Origin: Jeotgalibaca sp. MA1X17-3
GTDB lineage: Bacteria; Bacillota; Bacilli; Lactobacillales; Aerococcaceae
DNA length: 64,000 nt
Reading direction: 5' to 3'
Assembly: GCF_021513155.1 (NCBI RefSeq)
Contig: NZ_CP090983.1
Span: 205,001 to 269,000, forward strand
Part shown: one piece after another, positions 1-6,922 of the stretch
How the letters are laid out: every line of letters begins with the position of its first letter
Position numbering within the stretch: position 1 is the stretch's first letter
The notes under the pieces: model-generated
What the model saw: the letters and a program-made list of their open reading frames with translations, nothing else
Database searches by the model: none
What the model was told of the DNA's origin: nothing
Program-made: the position numbers and the translations under genes

Positions 1-1
1 T

Positions 2-748
2 TTAGCAAATAGTGTAGGTTCAGTTTCAGGTATGGGAGGTGGGGTGATCATCAAACCCATTCTTGACTTGGTTGGTGCACACGATGTTACCTCTGTTTCA
101 TTTTATTCAGCAGTGGCAGTTTTTACTATGTCCATTGTATCTACAACAAGACAATTAAAAAAAGGTGCCAAATTCGATTGGAAATTGCTTCTTTTGGTTT
201 CTATTGGAGCAATCATCGGTGGATTTTCTGGAAATATAGCTTTTAATTCTTTTTTAACATTTTTTAATGATGAACGTATTGTTAATTTGATTCAAATTGT
301 ATTAACGATTATAACTTTACTATTTGCTTTCCTATATGCTAAGTACAATTGGAAGAACTTCCAATTTAAAAGCTTTTTATGGTATCTAGGTTGTGGTTTT
401 ATTTTAGGGTTTTTAGCTAGTCTGTTGGGGATTGGCGGAGGGCCAATAAACGTTTCTCTTTTAATGCTATTATTTGCAATGCCAATCAAACAAGCTACTT
501 TCTATTCTATCGCTACGATTTTCTTTTCACAGTTTTCAAAATTAATAACCATCGCCAGTACTACTGGATTTGCACAGTATGACTTAACGATCCTCTACTA
601 TGTTATTCCAGCCGCGATTATTGGTGGTCTTGTTGGTGCACGTTTGAGTAATGTGTTATCAGAAGATAAAGTATTAATTGTTTTTCAATCTATTATTATT
701 ATTGTCTTAATGATTAATATTTTCAATGGCGTTATGTTATTTACTTAA
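2..748 (+). CDS. TauE/SafE-family membrane permease, 5' truncated by window edge
   Basis: The reading frame is open from base 2, so the gene begins upstream of the window; the ATG at 32 is internal. The protein is almost entirely hydrophobic, with about six to seven membrane segments visible. It carries the two glycine-rich repeats typical of the TauE/SafE (DUF81) family: SGMGGGVIIKP near the start and GIGGGPINVSLL in the middle. Members export or import sulfite, sulfoacetate and other small sulfur or organic anions; the substrate here cannot be told. It is followed by a strong hairpin terminator and points toward the minus-strand tRNA-Lys and dnaB. Confidence 0.8.
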   Translation, partial: LANSVGSVSGMGGGVIIKPILDLVGAHDVTSVSFYSAVAVFTMSIVSTTRQLKKGAKFDWKLLLLVSIGAIIGGFSGNIAFNSFLTFFNDERIVNLIQIVLTIITLLFAFLYAKYNWKNFQFKSFLWYLGCGFILGFLASLLGIGGGPINVSLLMLLFAMPIKQATFYSIATIFFSQFSKLITIASTTGFAQYDLTILYYVIPAAIIGGLVGARLSNVLSEDKVLIVFQSIIIIVLMINIFNGVMLFT

Positions 749-767
749 AAATTTAATAGAAATAAAA

Positions 768-816
768 AAACAGTATAATCATTAGTGCAAAAGCACTTTA
801 AATGATTATACTGTTT
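768..816. terminator. bidirectional intrinsic terminator after the TauE gene
   Basis: A 16-bp perfect stem (768-783 with 801-816) has an inner AGTGC/GCACT extension, with A-rich sequence on one side and T-rich on the other. It can end the permease transcript on plus and tRNA-Lys transcription on minus. Confidence 0.8.
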
Positions 817-831
817 AAGTTTTTAAACGAA

Positions 832-904
832 TGGGCTGTGAGGGGATCGAACCCACGACCCGATGATTAAGAGTCATCTGCTCTACCAACTGAGCTAACA
901 GCCC
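832..904 (-). tRNA. tRNA-Lys (anticodon CTT)
   Basis: The minus strand folds into a full cloverleaf. The acceptor stem GGGCTGT/ACAGCCC has discriminator A. The D-arm contains TAGCTCAGTTGGTAGAGCA. The anticodon stem GATGA/TCATC encloses the loop CTCTTAA (anticodon CTT, reads AAG). The T-arm contains GGTTCGATCC. The CCA end is not encoded and must be added after transcription. It sits alone between the dnaB terminator and the permease terminator. Confidence 0.95.
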
Positions 905-988
905 GTTCCTTAATACTTTGTTATTTTAGCACCCGCTATTGTAAAGTGCAAGTATTTTCTATTGTTTTTCACTTTTGAAGAATAAAAA

Positions 989-1029
989 AAGAAGAAGGAA
1001 TTCCTATTATTTAGGAGTTCCTTCTTCTT
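989..1029 (-). terminator. intrinsic terminator downstream of dnaB
   Basis: A stem of about 15 bp (991-1005 with 1013-1027) is followed on the minus strand by a run of T (complement of 983-990). It closes the dnaB transcript before tRNA-Lys. Confidence 0.8.
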
Positions 1030-1129
1030 TCCTCTTTTATACACTTTAACAGAGAAATTAAACTCGTTACATACGTTCTATATCCTATTAAAAATATAGG
1101 ATTTCCTAGAACCCTTCATTAATCTATCT

Positions 1130-2497
1130 CTACATTGGTTCTGGCATGTAAGACATCGATGAAAATTTATTAAACTCTTTTTTGAATAGAAGCTTAACGG
1201 TCCCACGAGCTCCACTTCTATTCTTTTCAATAATTACTTCGACAATGTTATTATCAAGCTCTTCCCCACTATTTTCTTCCGAACCTTCTCGGTCATAATA
1301 ATCTTCTCGATATAAAAAAGCTACAATATCTGCATCTTGTTCAATTGATCCTGATTCACGAATATCACTCAAGACAGGGCGTTTATCCTGTCTTTGTTCT
1401 ACGCCACGAGATAATTGAGAGAGAGCGATGACTGGTACTTTTAGCTCTTTTGCTAATTTTTTTAACTGACGGGATATTTCTGAAACTTCTTGCTGCCGAT
1501 TTTCTTTACTATTTCCTTCTATTAATTGAAGATAGTCGATAACGATTAAGCCAATTTCACCTTGTTCTTGTTTTAATCGACGACTTTTTGCTCTTATTTC
1601 TGCTATTCGGATTCCTGGAGTATCGTCAATAAAAATTTTAGACTGCCCTAATGCCCCCATTGCCATAATCAAACTAGACCATTCTTCTTCCGTCAACTGC
1701 CCTGTTCGTAAGTTACTAGCATCAATATTTCCTTCTGCGCATAACATTCTGTTGACTAATGATTCTGCTCCCATTTCTAAACTGAAAATGGCTACCACTT
1801 GATTAGACTTTGTGGCTACATTCTGTGCGATGTTCAAAGCAAATGCCGTCTTCCCTACGGCAGGTCTAGCCGCAAGAATAATAAGTTCTTCTTTTTGCAA
1901 TCCTGCTGTCATTTTATCTAAAGCAATATATCCCGTTGGAACTCCGGTAATGTCTCCTGTTTGTTGAGCTAGTAGTTCAATGTTCTGTAGTGAAGTAGCA
2001 ACAACATCAGAGATACGAATAAATCCTGAACGGTTCCTTCTTTCGGAAACTTGAAGAATATTATGTTCCGCACTATCTAATATAGTAGAGAGTTCGTCTC
2101 CTTCTTCATATCCAATTTTCACTATATCAGTCGCAGAACGAATTAAATTTCTTAGTATTGATTTTTCTTCTACTATTTTTGAGTAATACTCTACGTTTGC
2201 TGCAGTAGGAACGGCAATAGCTAGATCTGCTAAGTATGCTAAACCTCCAACATTTTCTAACTGTCCTTTATTCTCAAGTTCATTTGCCAAAGTAACCACA
2301 TCAATCGCCTCGTTACGATTATAAAGACGAACGATTGCATCAAAAATAAGCTGGTGACTTTTTTTGTAAAAATCAACTGCTTCTAAATACTCCAATACGT
2401 TGACAACAGTTTCTGTATCTAAAAAGATGGATCCTAATACAGACTGCTCTGCTTCTAAACTGTGTGGAGGTATTCGATTTTGGAATACTTCTTCCAT
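1130..2497 (-). CDS. dnaB: replicative DNA helicase DnaB (DnaC of Bacillus)
   Basis: The 455 residues match the usual length of the hexameric helicase that unwinds DNA at the fork. The N-terminal domain starts with PPHSLEAEQSVLGS. The RecA-like C-terminal domain has Walker A ARPAVGKTAFALN at about residues 210-222, Walker B LIVIDYLQL at about 317-325, and the arginine-finger region RGVEQRQDKRP at about 364-374. Typical DnaB has RPSMGKT, so the alanine-valine in the loop is a mild variant. The start ATG is preceded by GAGAAGGATG. It lies downstream of rplI, with a terminator in between, as in many Lactobacillales. No intein is present. Confidence 0.97.
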   Translation of the reverse strand: MEEVFQNRIPPHSLEAEQSVLGSIFLDTETVVNVLEYLEAVDFYKKSHQLIFDAIVRLYNRNEAIDVVTLANELENKGQLENVGGLAYLADLAIAVPTAANVEYYSKIVEEKSILRNLIRSATDIVKIGYEEGDELSTILDSAEHNILQVSERRNRSGFIRISDVVATSLQNIELLAQQTGDITGVPTGYIALDKMTAGLQKEELIILAARPAVGKTAFALNIAQNVATKSNQVVAIFSLEMGAESLVNRMLCAEGNIDASNLRTGQLTEEEWSSLIMAMGALGQSKIFIDDTPGIRIAEIRAKSRRLKQEQGEIGLIVIDYLQLIEGNSKENRQQEVSEISRQLKKLAKELKVPVIALSQLSRGVEQRQDKRPVLSDIRESGSIEQDADIVAFLYREDYYDREGSEENSGEELDNNIVEVIIEKNRSGARGTVKLLFKKEFNKFSSMSYMPEPM

Positions 2498-2648
2498 AAC
2501 TACTTCATCCTTCTCATGATTACTGGAGAGAATTACAACTCTCTTGTTTTTTTTATTGTACTCTAAAAAATCTGGTTAAACAATAAGCGTTTTCGAACGC
2601 ATGTTCTTTCCGTTGTTTCTACTCCATTATTTGTCTAATAAACAATAT

Positions 2649-2679
2649 AAAAAGCTGAGGTATTTTCCTCAGCTTTTTA
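2649..2679 (-). terminator. intrinsic terminator of the gdpP-rplI unit
   Basis: The stem AAAGCTGAGG/CCTCAGCTTT has a short loop and a T-tract on the minus strand. It lies directly behind the rplI stop. Confidence 0.85.
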
Positions 2680-2687
2680 TATATACG

Positions 2688-3140
2688 TTATTCTTCTGTT
2701 ATATGAACCGTTAGTGTGGCCATAACATCAGGGTGTAGTCGTACATTCATTCTTGTGAAACCTAAAGCACGAATTGGGTTTTTCAAATCAATTTTTCTTT
2801 TATCTAATTTAACTTTATATTGTTTTTTAAGTTCTGCAGCGATTTGTTTACTAGTAATCGATCCGAATAAACGTCCATCTTCACCAGATTTAGCCTTCAG
2901 TTCGATTACAGAATCTTCTTTTTCAAGAAAAGCTTTTAAATCTGTTGCTTCTTGTAATTCTTCGGCCATCTTTTTATCTTCAGCCATCTTTTGACCTTTT
3001 AAAGCTGATACATTAGATTTATTTGCTTCTTCAGCTAGCCCATTTTTAATCAAAAAATTATGTGCGTATCCATCCGCCACATTTTTTACTTCACCTTTTT
3101 TACCTTTACCTTTTACGTCTTCTAAAAAAATTACTTTCAT
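2688..3140 (-). CDS. rplI: 50S ribosomal protein L9
   Basis: The protein has 150 residues, the normal L9 length. The N-terminal globular 23S rRNA-binding domain shows the family signature MKVIFLEDVKGKGKKGEVKNV and GYAHNFLI. A long charged connecting helix (about residues 45-75) and a C-terminal domain ending in VHITEE follow. Its start overlaps the gdpP stop by four bases (ATGA), so the two are translationally coupled. A terminator follows the gene. Confidence 0.97.
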   Translation of the reverse strand: MKVIFLEDVKGKGKKGEVKNVADGYAHNFLIKNGLAEEANKSNVSALKGQKMAEDKKMAEELQEATDLKAFLEKEDSVIELKAKSGEDGRLFGSITSKQIAAELKKQYKVKLDKRKIDLKNPIRALGFTRMNVRLHPDVMATLTVHITEE

Positions 3141-5166
3141 TTTATTTCTCCTTCCATTTCTTCATTCTCTTCTTTTTTTAATACTTTAACTAATTTTTCT
3201 TTTGCTTCTGCAACTGTAGAGTCCTCAATTTGAGTGGCCGCATTTGATAAATGTCCTCCACCACCCAATTTTTCCATAATAGTTTGAACGTTAATTTTCC
3301 CTAAGCTTCTAGCACTAATTCCAATTCTACCATCACTTCTTTGGGTAATCACAAAAGATGCTTCAACTTTTTCCATAGATAACATCGTATCAGCTGTTTG
3401 TGCAGCTACCACGGTATCATATACCTTGTCCTCTTCGCCTGCCACTATAGCCATTCCTGGAATAATAAACTCCATGGTTTCCATCAAATGACTTCTCATT
3501 AGAAACGTATCCAAGTCTTCTTTCAATGATTGTTGAATTAGTATTGGGTCTGCTCCATTAGACTGTAAGTAGCTTGCTGCATCAAAAGTACGAGAACCTG
3601 TTCGTAGGCTAAAGTTTCGTGTATCTACTATAATACCTGCCAACATAGCCGTTGCTTCTATTTTATTAATGGTATCAATATCATTCGACTGATATTCAAA
3701 AAGTTCTGCAATTAATTCTGATGCCGATGATGCATATGGTTCAATATATACTAATACTGGATCCTCTGGAAACTCTTGACCTCTGCGATGGTGATCAATA
3801 ATTACTAGTTTCTTTGAATAATCCATTAAATTAGGTGCTGGAATCATAGATGGACGGTGCACATCTACCATTACGATCAAAGAATCACTTGTCACCATTT
3901 CCTCTGCCTGCTCCGGAGAAATAATATGCTTAGAGATGGTAGCATCTTTATCGATAGTTTCCATCATTCGTTTAATATCCATTGAAAATTCATTTGTATT
4001 CATGACAATCCATGCATCTTTATTGTTCATTTGTACAATTCGCCGTATTCCTAAACAAGAACCCAGTACATCCATGTCAGGATAATTATGACCCATTACA
4101 AAAACTTTGTCAGAATTTACAATTAATTCTTCGAGTGCTTGACTGATCATACGTGCACGAATCCGCGTACGCTTCTCCATCGGGTTTGTTTTCCCTCCAT
4201 AGAATCGTGCATCTTCATTTTCAGCACGAACAACCACCTGGTCACCACCTCTTGCTAAAGCTAAATCAATATTGGCTTGAGCCAATTGGCCAATATCTCT
4301 CCATTTCATCGGAACTGCACCAGCACCGTAGGAAAAACCCATACTTAACGTCAAGGGAAAGTTTTGTTTATATGTTCGTTCACGAATTTGTTCAATAATC
4401 TCAAACTTACTTTTTTCAATTTTACCTAGAGTACGCTTATTCATTAATGCAATAAAACGATCTTCATCTACTCTTTTTAAATACACATTATTTATATTCG
4501 CCCAATTTGAAAGTTGATTCGTTATATAATTATTTACATTTGATTTTTTTCTATCATTCATCGATTGAACTGCTTCATCATAATTATCAATAATAATATT
4601 TCCAAAAACAATACGCTCACTTTCATACTTTTCTTCAATGTTTGCGTATTCAGTAATATCCATTAAATAAATCACACCGATATCTTTTTGAATAATCATC
4701 TCAAAAAAACGATTTCCCCATGTGATTTCCATTTTATTATCGCTATCATACTCTTGAATCCATTTATAGAGTTCTGGATCTACTTCTTCGATTTTCCTAC
4801 CCAATACTTCTTTTTTTCGAAGTACTTCATCAGGTATGGATTTGTCCATTGAATTTCTTCTTCTTTATTGTATAAAAGAATTCCGATTGGCATTTGTATT
4901 AATGCTTCCTGTTCTCCTTTTTTTATACGATAAGACAAATCGGCAATATATTTATTAGTTTCAGCAACAAGTAGTCCGGAAGAGCGATTAAGTATCCATA
5001 TGATAAATAAAAGAATAACGGATAAAAGTAATCCTATTTTCCAATCTGCAATGAACGTTAATATATTAACCACAATCAAAGCTAGTCCTACTGTTAAGAA
5101 GAGGATTTTTATTTTCTCAGAACGTATGAATGGAGGAAGGTTTTTGATTTTTTCCTTTAGTTTCAT
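3137..5166 (-). pseudogene. gdpP: cyclic-di-AMP phosphodiesterase GdpP, reading frame broken at a 7-A run
   Basis: GdpP is a membrane phosphodiesterase that hydrolyses c-di-AMP. The 5' frame (5166 down to 4780) encodes two membrane helices (about residues 20-65) and the start of a degenerate PAS domain. The second frame (to 3137) continues with PAS, a GGDEF-like domain (signature degenerate: GGDQVVV) and a DHH/DHHA1 phosphodiesterase domain: GHNYPDMDVLG, VDHHR-type IDHHRRG, and GGGGHLSNAA. The frames meet at 4811-4817, where one added A yields an uninterrupted protein of 676 residues reading through KYFEKKEVLGRKI. The sequence there is A AAA AAG in frame, a classic -1 slippery heptamer, so ribosomal slippage is also possible. 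A sequencing deletion is the simplest reading. RBS AAAGGAG precedes the start. Confidence 0.85.
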
Positions 5167-5266
5167 TATTGCTCCTTTTCCCTCATAATATTGAATTTAG
5201 TCTTTATATTTTAACATACTGTTCCTTTAATAGCCACATTCCATAGTGTTACACCTCTCCTATAAA

Positions 5267-5282
5267 TGTTCCACGTGGAACA
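5267..5282. promoter_or_regulatory. parS centromere site 1 (ParB/Spo0J binding)
   Basis: The sequence TGTTCCACGTGGAACA is a perfect 16-bp palindrome and matches the bacterial parS consensus TGTTNCACGTGAAACA class. It is nested in a longer perfect 32-bp palindrome (5259-5290). It lies about 9 kb from the dnaA-dnaN origin. No parA/parB/noc genes are in the window. Confidence 0.9.
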
Positions 5283-5347
5283 TTTATAGGAACTATCTTT
5301 TTATAAAGTATGGTTTAATTTTCAAATACACTCTCCGCTAATTTTTG

Positions 5348-5381
5348 TTATCCACAAAACGTAAGTTCACCCTGTGCATAA
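5348..5381. promoter_or_regulatory. pair of inverted DnaA boxes in the gdpP-rpsR gap
   Basis: TTATCCACA (5348-5356) is a perfect consensus DnaA box. TGTGCATAA (5373-5381) is an inverted TTATGCACA box. The rest of this 394-base gap (5167-5560) holds parS site 1, AT-rich sequence and the rpsR terminator; no gene is visible. Confidence 0.7.
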
Positions 5382-5520
5382 CTTTTAAATAAACTCTTGT
5401 AACCTATGGTATCAATCGTTTTATTTCAAGTTGTCAACATGTGTGTAACTTTATTTTCATCTGGTTTTTTGATGTATAACACATTAAACTTGTTTTTATT
5501 TGTTAGAATTAAATAAAAAA

Positions 5521-5550
5521 AGAGAACCGAGATTAAAATCTCGGTTCTCC
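5521..5550 (-). terminator. terminator of the rpsF-ssb-rpsR operon
   Basis: The 11-bp stem GAGAACCGAGA/TCTCGGTTCTC is followed on the minus strand by seven T. It is a strong intrinsic terminator right after rpsR. Confidence 0.9.
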
Positions 5551-5560
5551 TCTAAATTAA

Positions 5561-5806
5561 TTATTCTGCCATTGTAAAAGGCATCAAAGCCATGATGCGT
5601 GAACGTTTAATAGACACTGTCAAAGTTCTTTGATGTTTTGCACATGTACCTGTTACGCGACGTGGTAAAATTTTACCTTTTTCAGAGATATATCGTTTCA
5701 ATAAATCTGTGTCTTTGTAATCTACATGATCAATGTGATTCGCGCAGAAGTAACAAACTTTTTTACGTTTCTTTCTTCCACCGCGGCCTCCACGTTGTTG
5801 AGCCAT
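5561..5806 (-). CDS. rpsR: 30S ribosomal protein S18
   Basis: The protein has 81 residues. A basic N-terminus with GGRGGRKKRKK is followed by CYFC and a later Cys (TGTCAKHQR), the zinc-binding type of S18. The conserved core KILPRRVTGTC is intact. S18 pairs with S6 on the small-subunit platform. It is the last gene of rpsF-ssb-rpsR. RBS GGAGGAAAAAAAC precedes the ATG. Confidence 0.97.
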   Translation of the reverse strand: MAQQRGGRGGRKKRKKVCYFCANHIDHVDYKDTDLLKRYISEKGKILPRRVTGTCAKHQRTLTVSIKRSRIMALMPFTMAE

Positions 5807-5846
5807 GTTTTTTTCCTCCTTTTTTGAGATCCTATATCAAGTTATT

Positions 5847-6373
5847 TTAGAATGGTAAATCATCATCAGAAATATCAATGGATTCGCCACTCGACAAGAA
5901 AGGATCATCATTCGATTGATAGTCAGTAAAGCTTTTTTGTTACCAGAAGTAGAGGATTGATTACCATTCTGATTGCTACTTTGATTTGACTGGTATGAAT
6001 TGCTAGTACTAGAAGTGTTTTGAGAATTATCTCTTGGTCTTTGTTCTGTAACGCTTTTTGATTCCAAGAAAGAAAAAGTATCAACAACTATTTCGGTAAC
6101 ATACACTCGTTGTCCTTGTTGATTTTCATAATTTCTAGTTTGAATTCTACCTTGTAAACCAACTAATGAACCTTTACGAGTAAAATTCGCAAAGTTTTCA
6201 GCAGCTTTTCTCCAAATCACACAATTGATGAAATCAGTTTCTTTTTCACCTTGCTGATTCTTAAATGGTCGTTCTACGGCAATTGAAAACGAACCAACTG
6301 CAGTACCGTTTGAGGTATAACGTAAATCAACATCTTTTGTTAGCCTTCCAACTAATACAACATTGTTAATCAT
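5847..6373 (-). CDS. ssb: single-stranded DNA-binding protein SSB, C-terminal tip shifted out of frame
   Basis: The OB fold (about residues 1-105) is intact: MINNVVLVGRLTKDVDLRYT, FINCVIWRKAAENFANF. A Gln/Asn/Ser-rich linker follows. As written, the frame continues after GNKK into an unrelated tail that stops at 5837. One added A in the 6-A run at 5933-5938 restores DYQSNDDPF and the canonical acidic tip DDDLPF ending at 5847, giving 175 residues. That tip recruits replication and repair proteins and is essential in relatives, so a sequencing deletion is the likely cause. It sits between rpsF and rpsR, with a parS site just upstream of its RBS. Confidence 0.93.
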
Positions 6374-6393
6374 TTATCTTTACCTCCTCAAAA

Positions 6394-6409
6394 TGTTTCA
6401 CGTGAAACA
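6394..6409. promoter_or_regulatory. parS centromere site 2 (ParB/Spo0J binding)
   Basis: TGTTTCACGTGAAACA matches the parS consensus exactly. It fills the short gap between rpsF and ssb, immediately ahead of the ssb ribosome binding site. Confidence 0.92.
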
Positions 6410-6411
6410 TT

Positions 6412-6702
6412 TTATACTTCTTCTTTGATAACAATATGACGAATAATATCGTTATTGATTTTTGAAAGACGATCAAATTCTTCAATCGCTGTAGCATTTT
6501 CGCAATTAATTTTCACGATATGGTAAATACCTTCGCGATAATCATTAATTTCGTAAGCTAAACGACGTTTTGACCAGTCTTTTGATTCAATAACTTCTGC
6601 ACCATTATCAGTTAAAATAGTATCAAAGCGTTGAACCAATTCAGCTTTAGCTGCTTCCTCGATATCTGGACGGATAATATAGTTAATTTCGTATTGAGTC
6701 AT
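6412..6702 (-). CDS. rpsF: 30S ribosomal protein S6
   Basis: The protein has 96 residues starting MTQYEINYIIRPD, with the family core KRRLAYEINDYREGIY. A GTG four codons upstream would lie inside the AAGGAGGTG Shine-Dalgarno sequence, so the ATG at 6702, 11 bases after it, is chosen. S6 binds S18 on the ribosome platform. It is first in the rpsF-ssb-rpsR operon, and its promoter and structured leader are listed separately. Confidence 0.96.
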   Translation of the reverse strand: MTQYEINYIIRPDIEEAAKAELVQRFDTILTDNGAEVIESKDWSKRRLAYEINDYREGIYHIVKINCENATAIEEFDRLSKINNDIIRHIVIKEEV

Positions 6703-6714
6703 TATGACTGTCAC

Positions 6715-6756
6715 CTCCTTATGGACTTTGGCTCTTATATTTATAAGAACAAGGAG
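6715..6756 (-). promoter_or_regulatory. structured rpsF leader that can sequester the Shine-Dalgarno
   Basis: In the mRNA, CTCCTT (complement of 6751-6756) can pair with AAGGAG (complement of 6715-6720), hiding the rpsF ribosome binding site. An inner TCTTAT/ATAAGA hairpin lies between. S6:S18 autoregulation of this operon is known in other bacteria; its use here is inferred. Confidence 0.5.
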
Positions 6757-6786
6757 AGTATCTTTTTAAAATACTCACATCTAAAG

Positions 6787-6815
6787 ATTTTAACATATAA
6801 CCTTTTGAAATGCAA
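6787..6815 (-). promoter_or_regulatory. sigma-A promoter of rpsF-ssb-rpsR
   Basis: TTGCAT (complement of 6810-6815), a 17-base spacer and TAAAAT (complement of 6787-6792) lie ahead of the rpsF leader. Confidence 0.7.
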
Positions 6816-6883
6816 TTTTTTCTAAAAAATTGTTTAGACTCGTAATAAAAATGAATATAGATACTAAATAATTCATAACAGTA

Positions 6884-6920
6884 AAAAAAGAGTGTATGAA
6901 AAATCCACACACTCTTTTTT
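6884..6920 (-). terminator. intrinsic terminator after gyrA
   Basis: The stem AAAAAAGAGTGT/ACACTCTTTTTT (6884-6895 with 6909-6920) ends in a T-tract on the minus strand. It lies three bases from the gyrA stop. Confidence 0.85.
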
Positions 6921-6922
6921 AA

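Noticed and set aside
6703..6714. GTG start for rpsF four codons upstream
   Set aside because: The GTG is part of the Shine-Dalgarno sequence and the S6 family begins at the later ATG.
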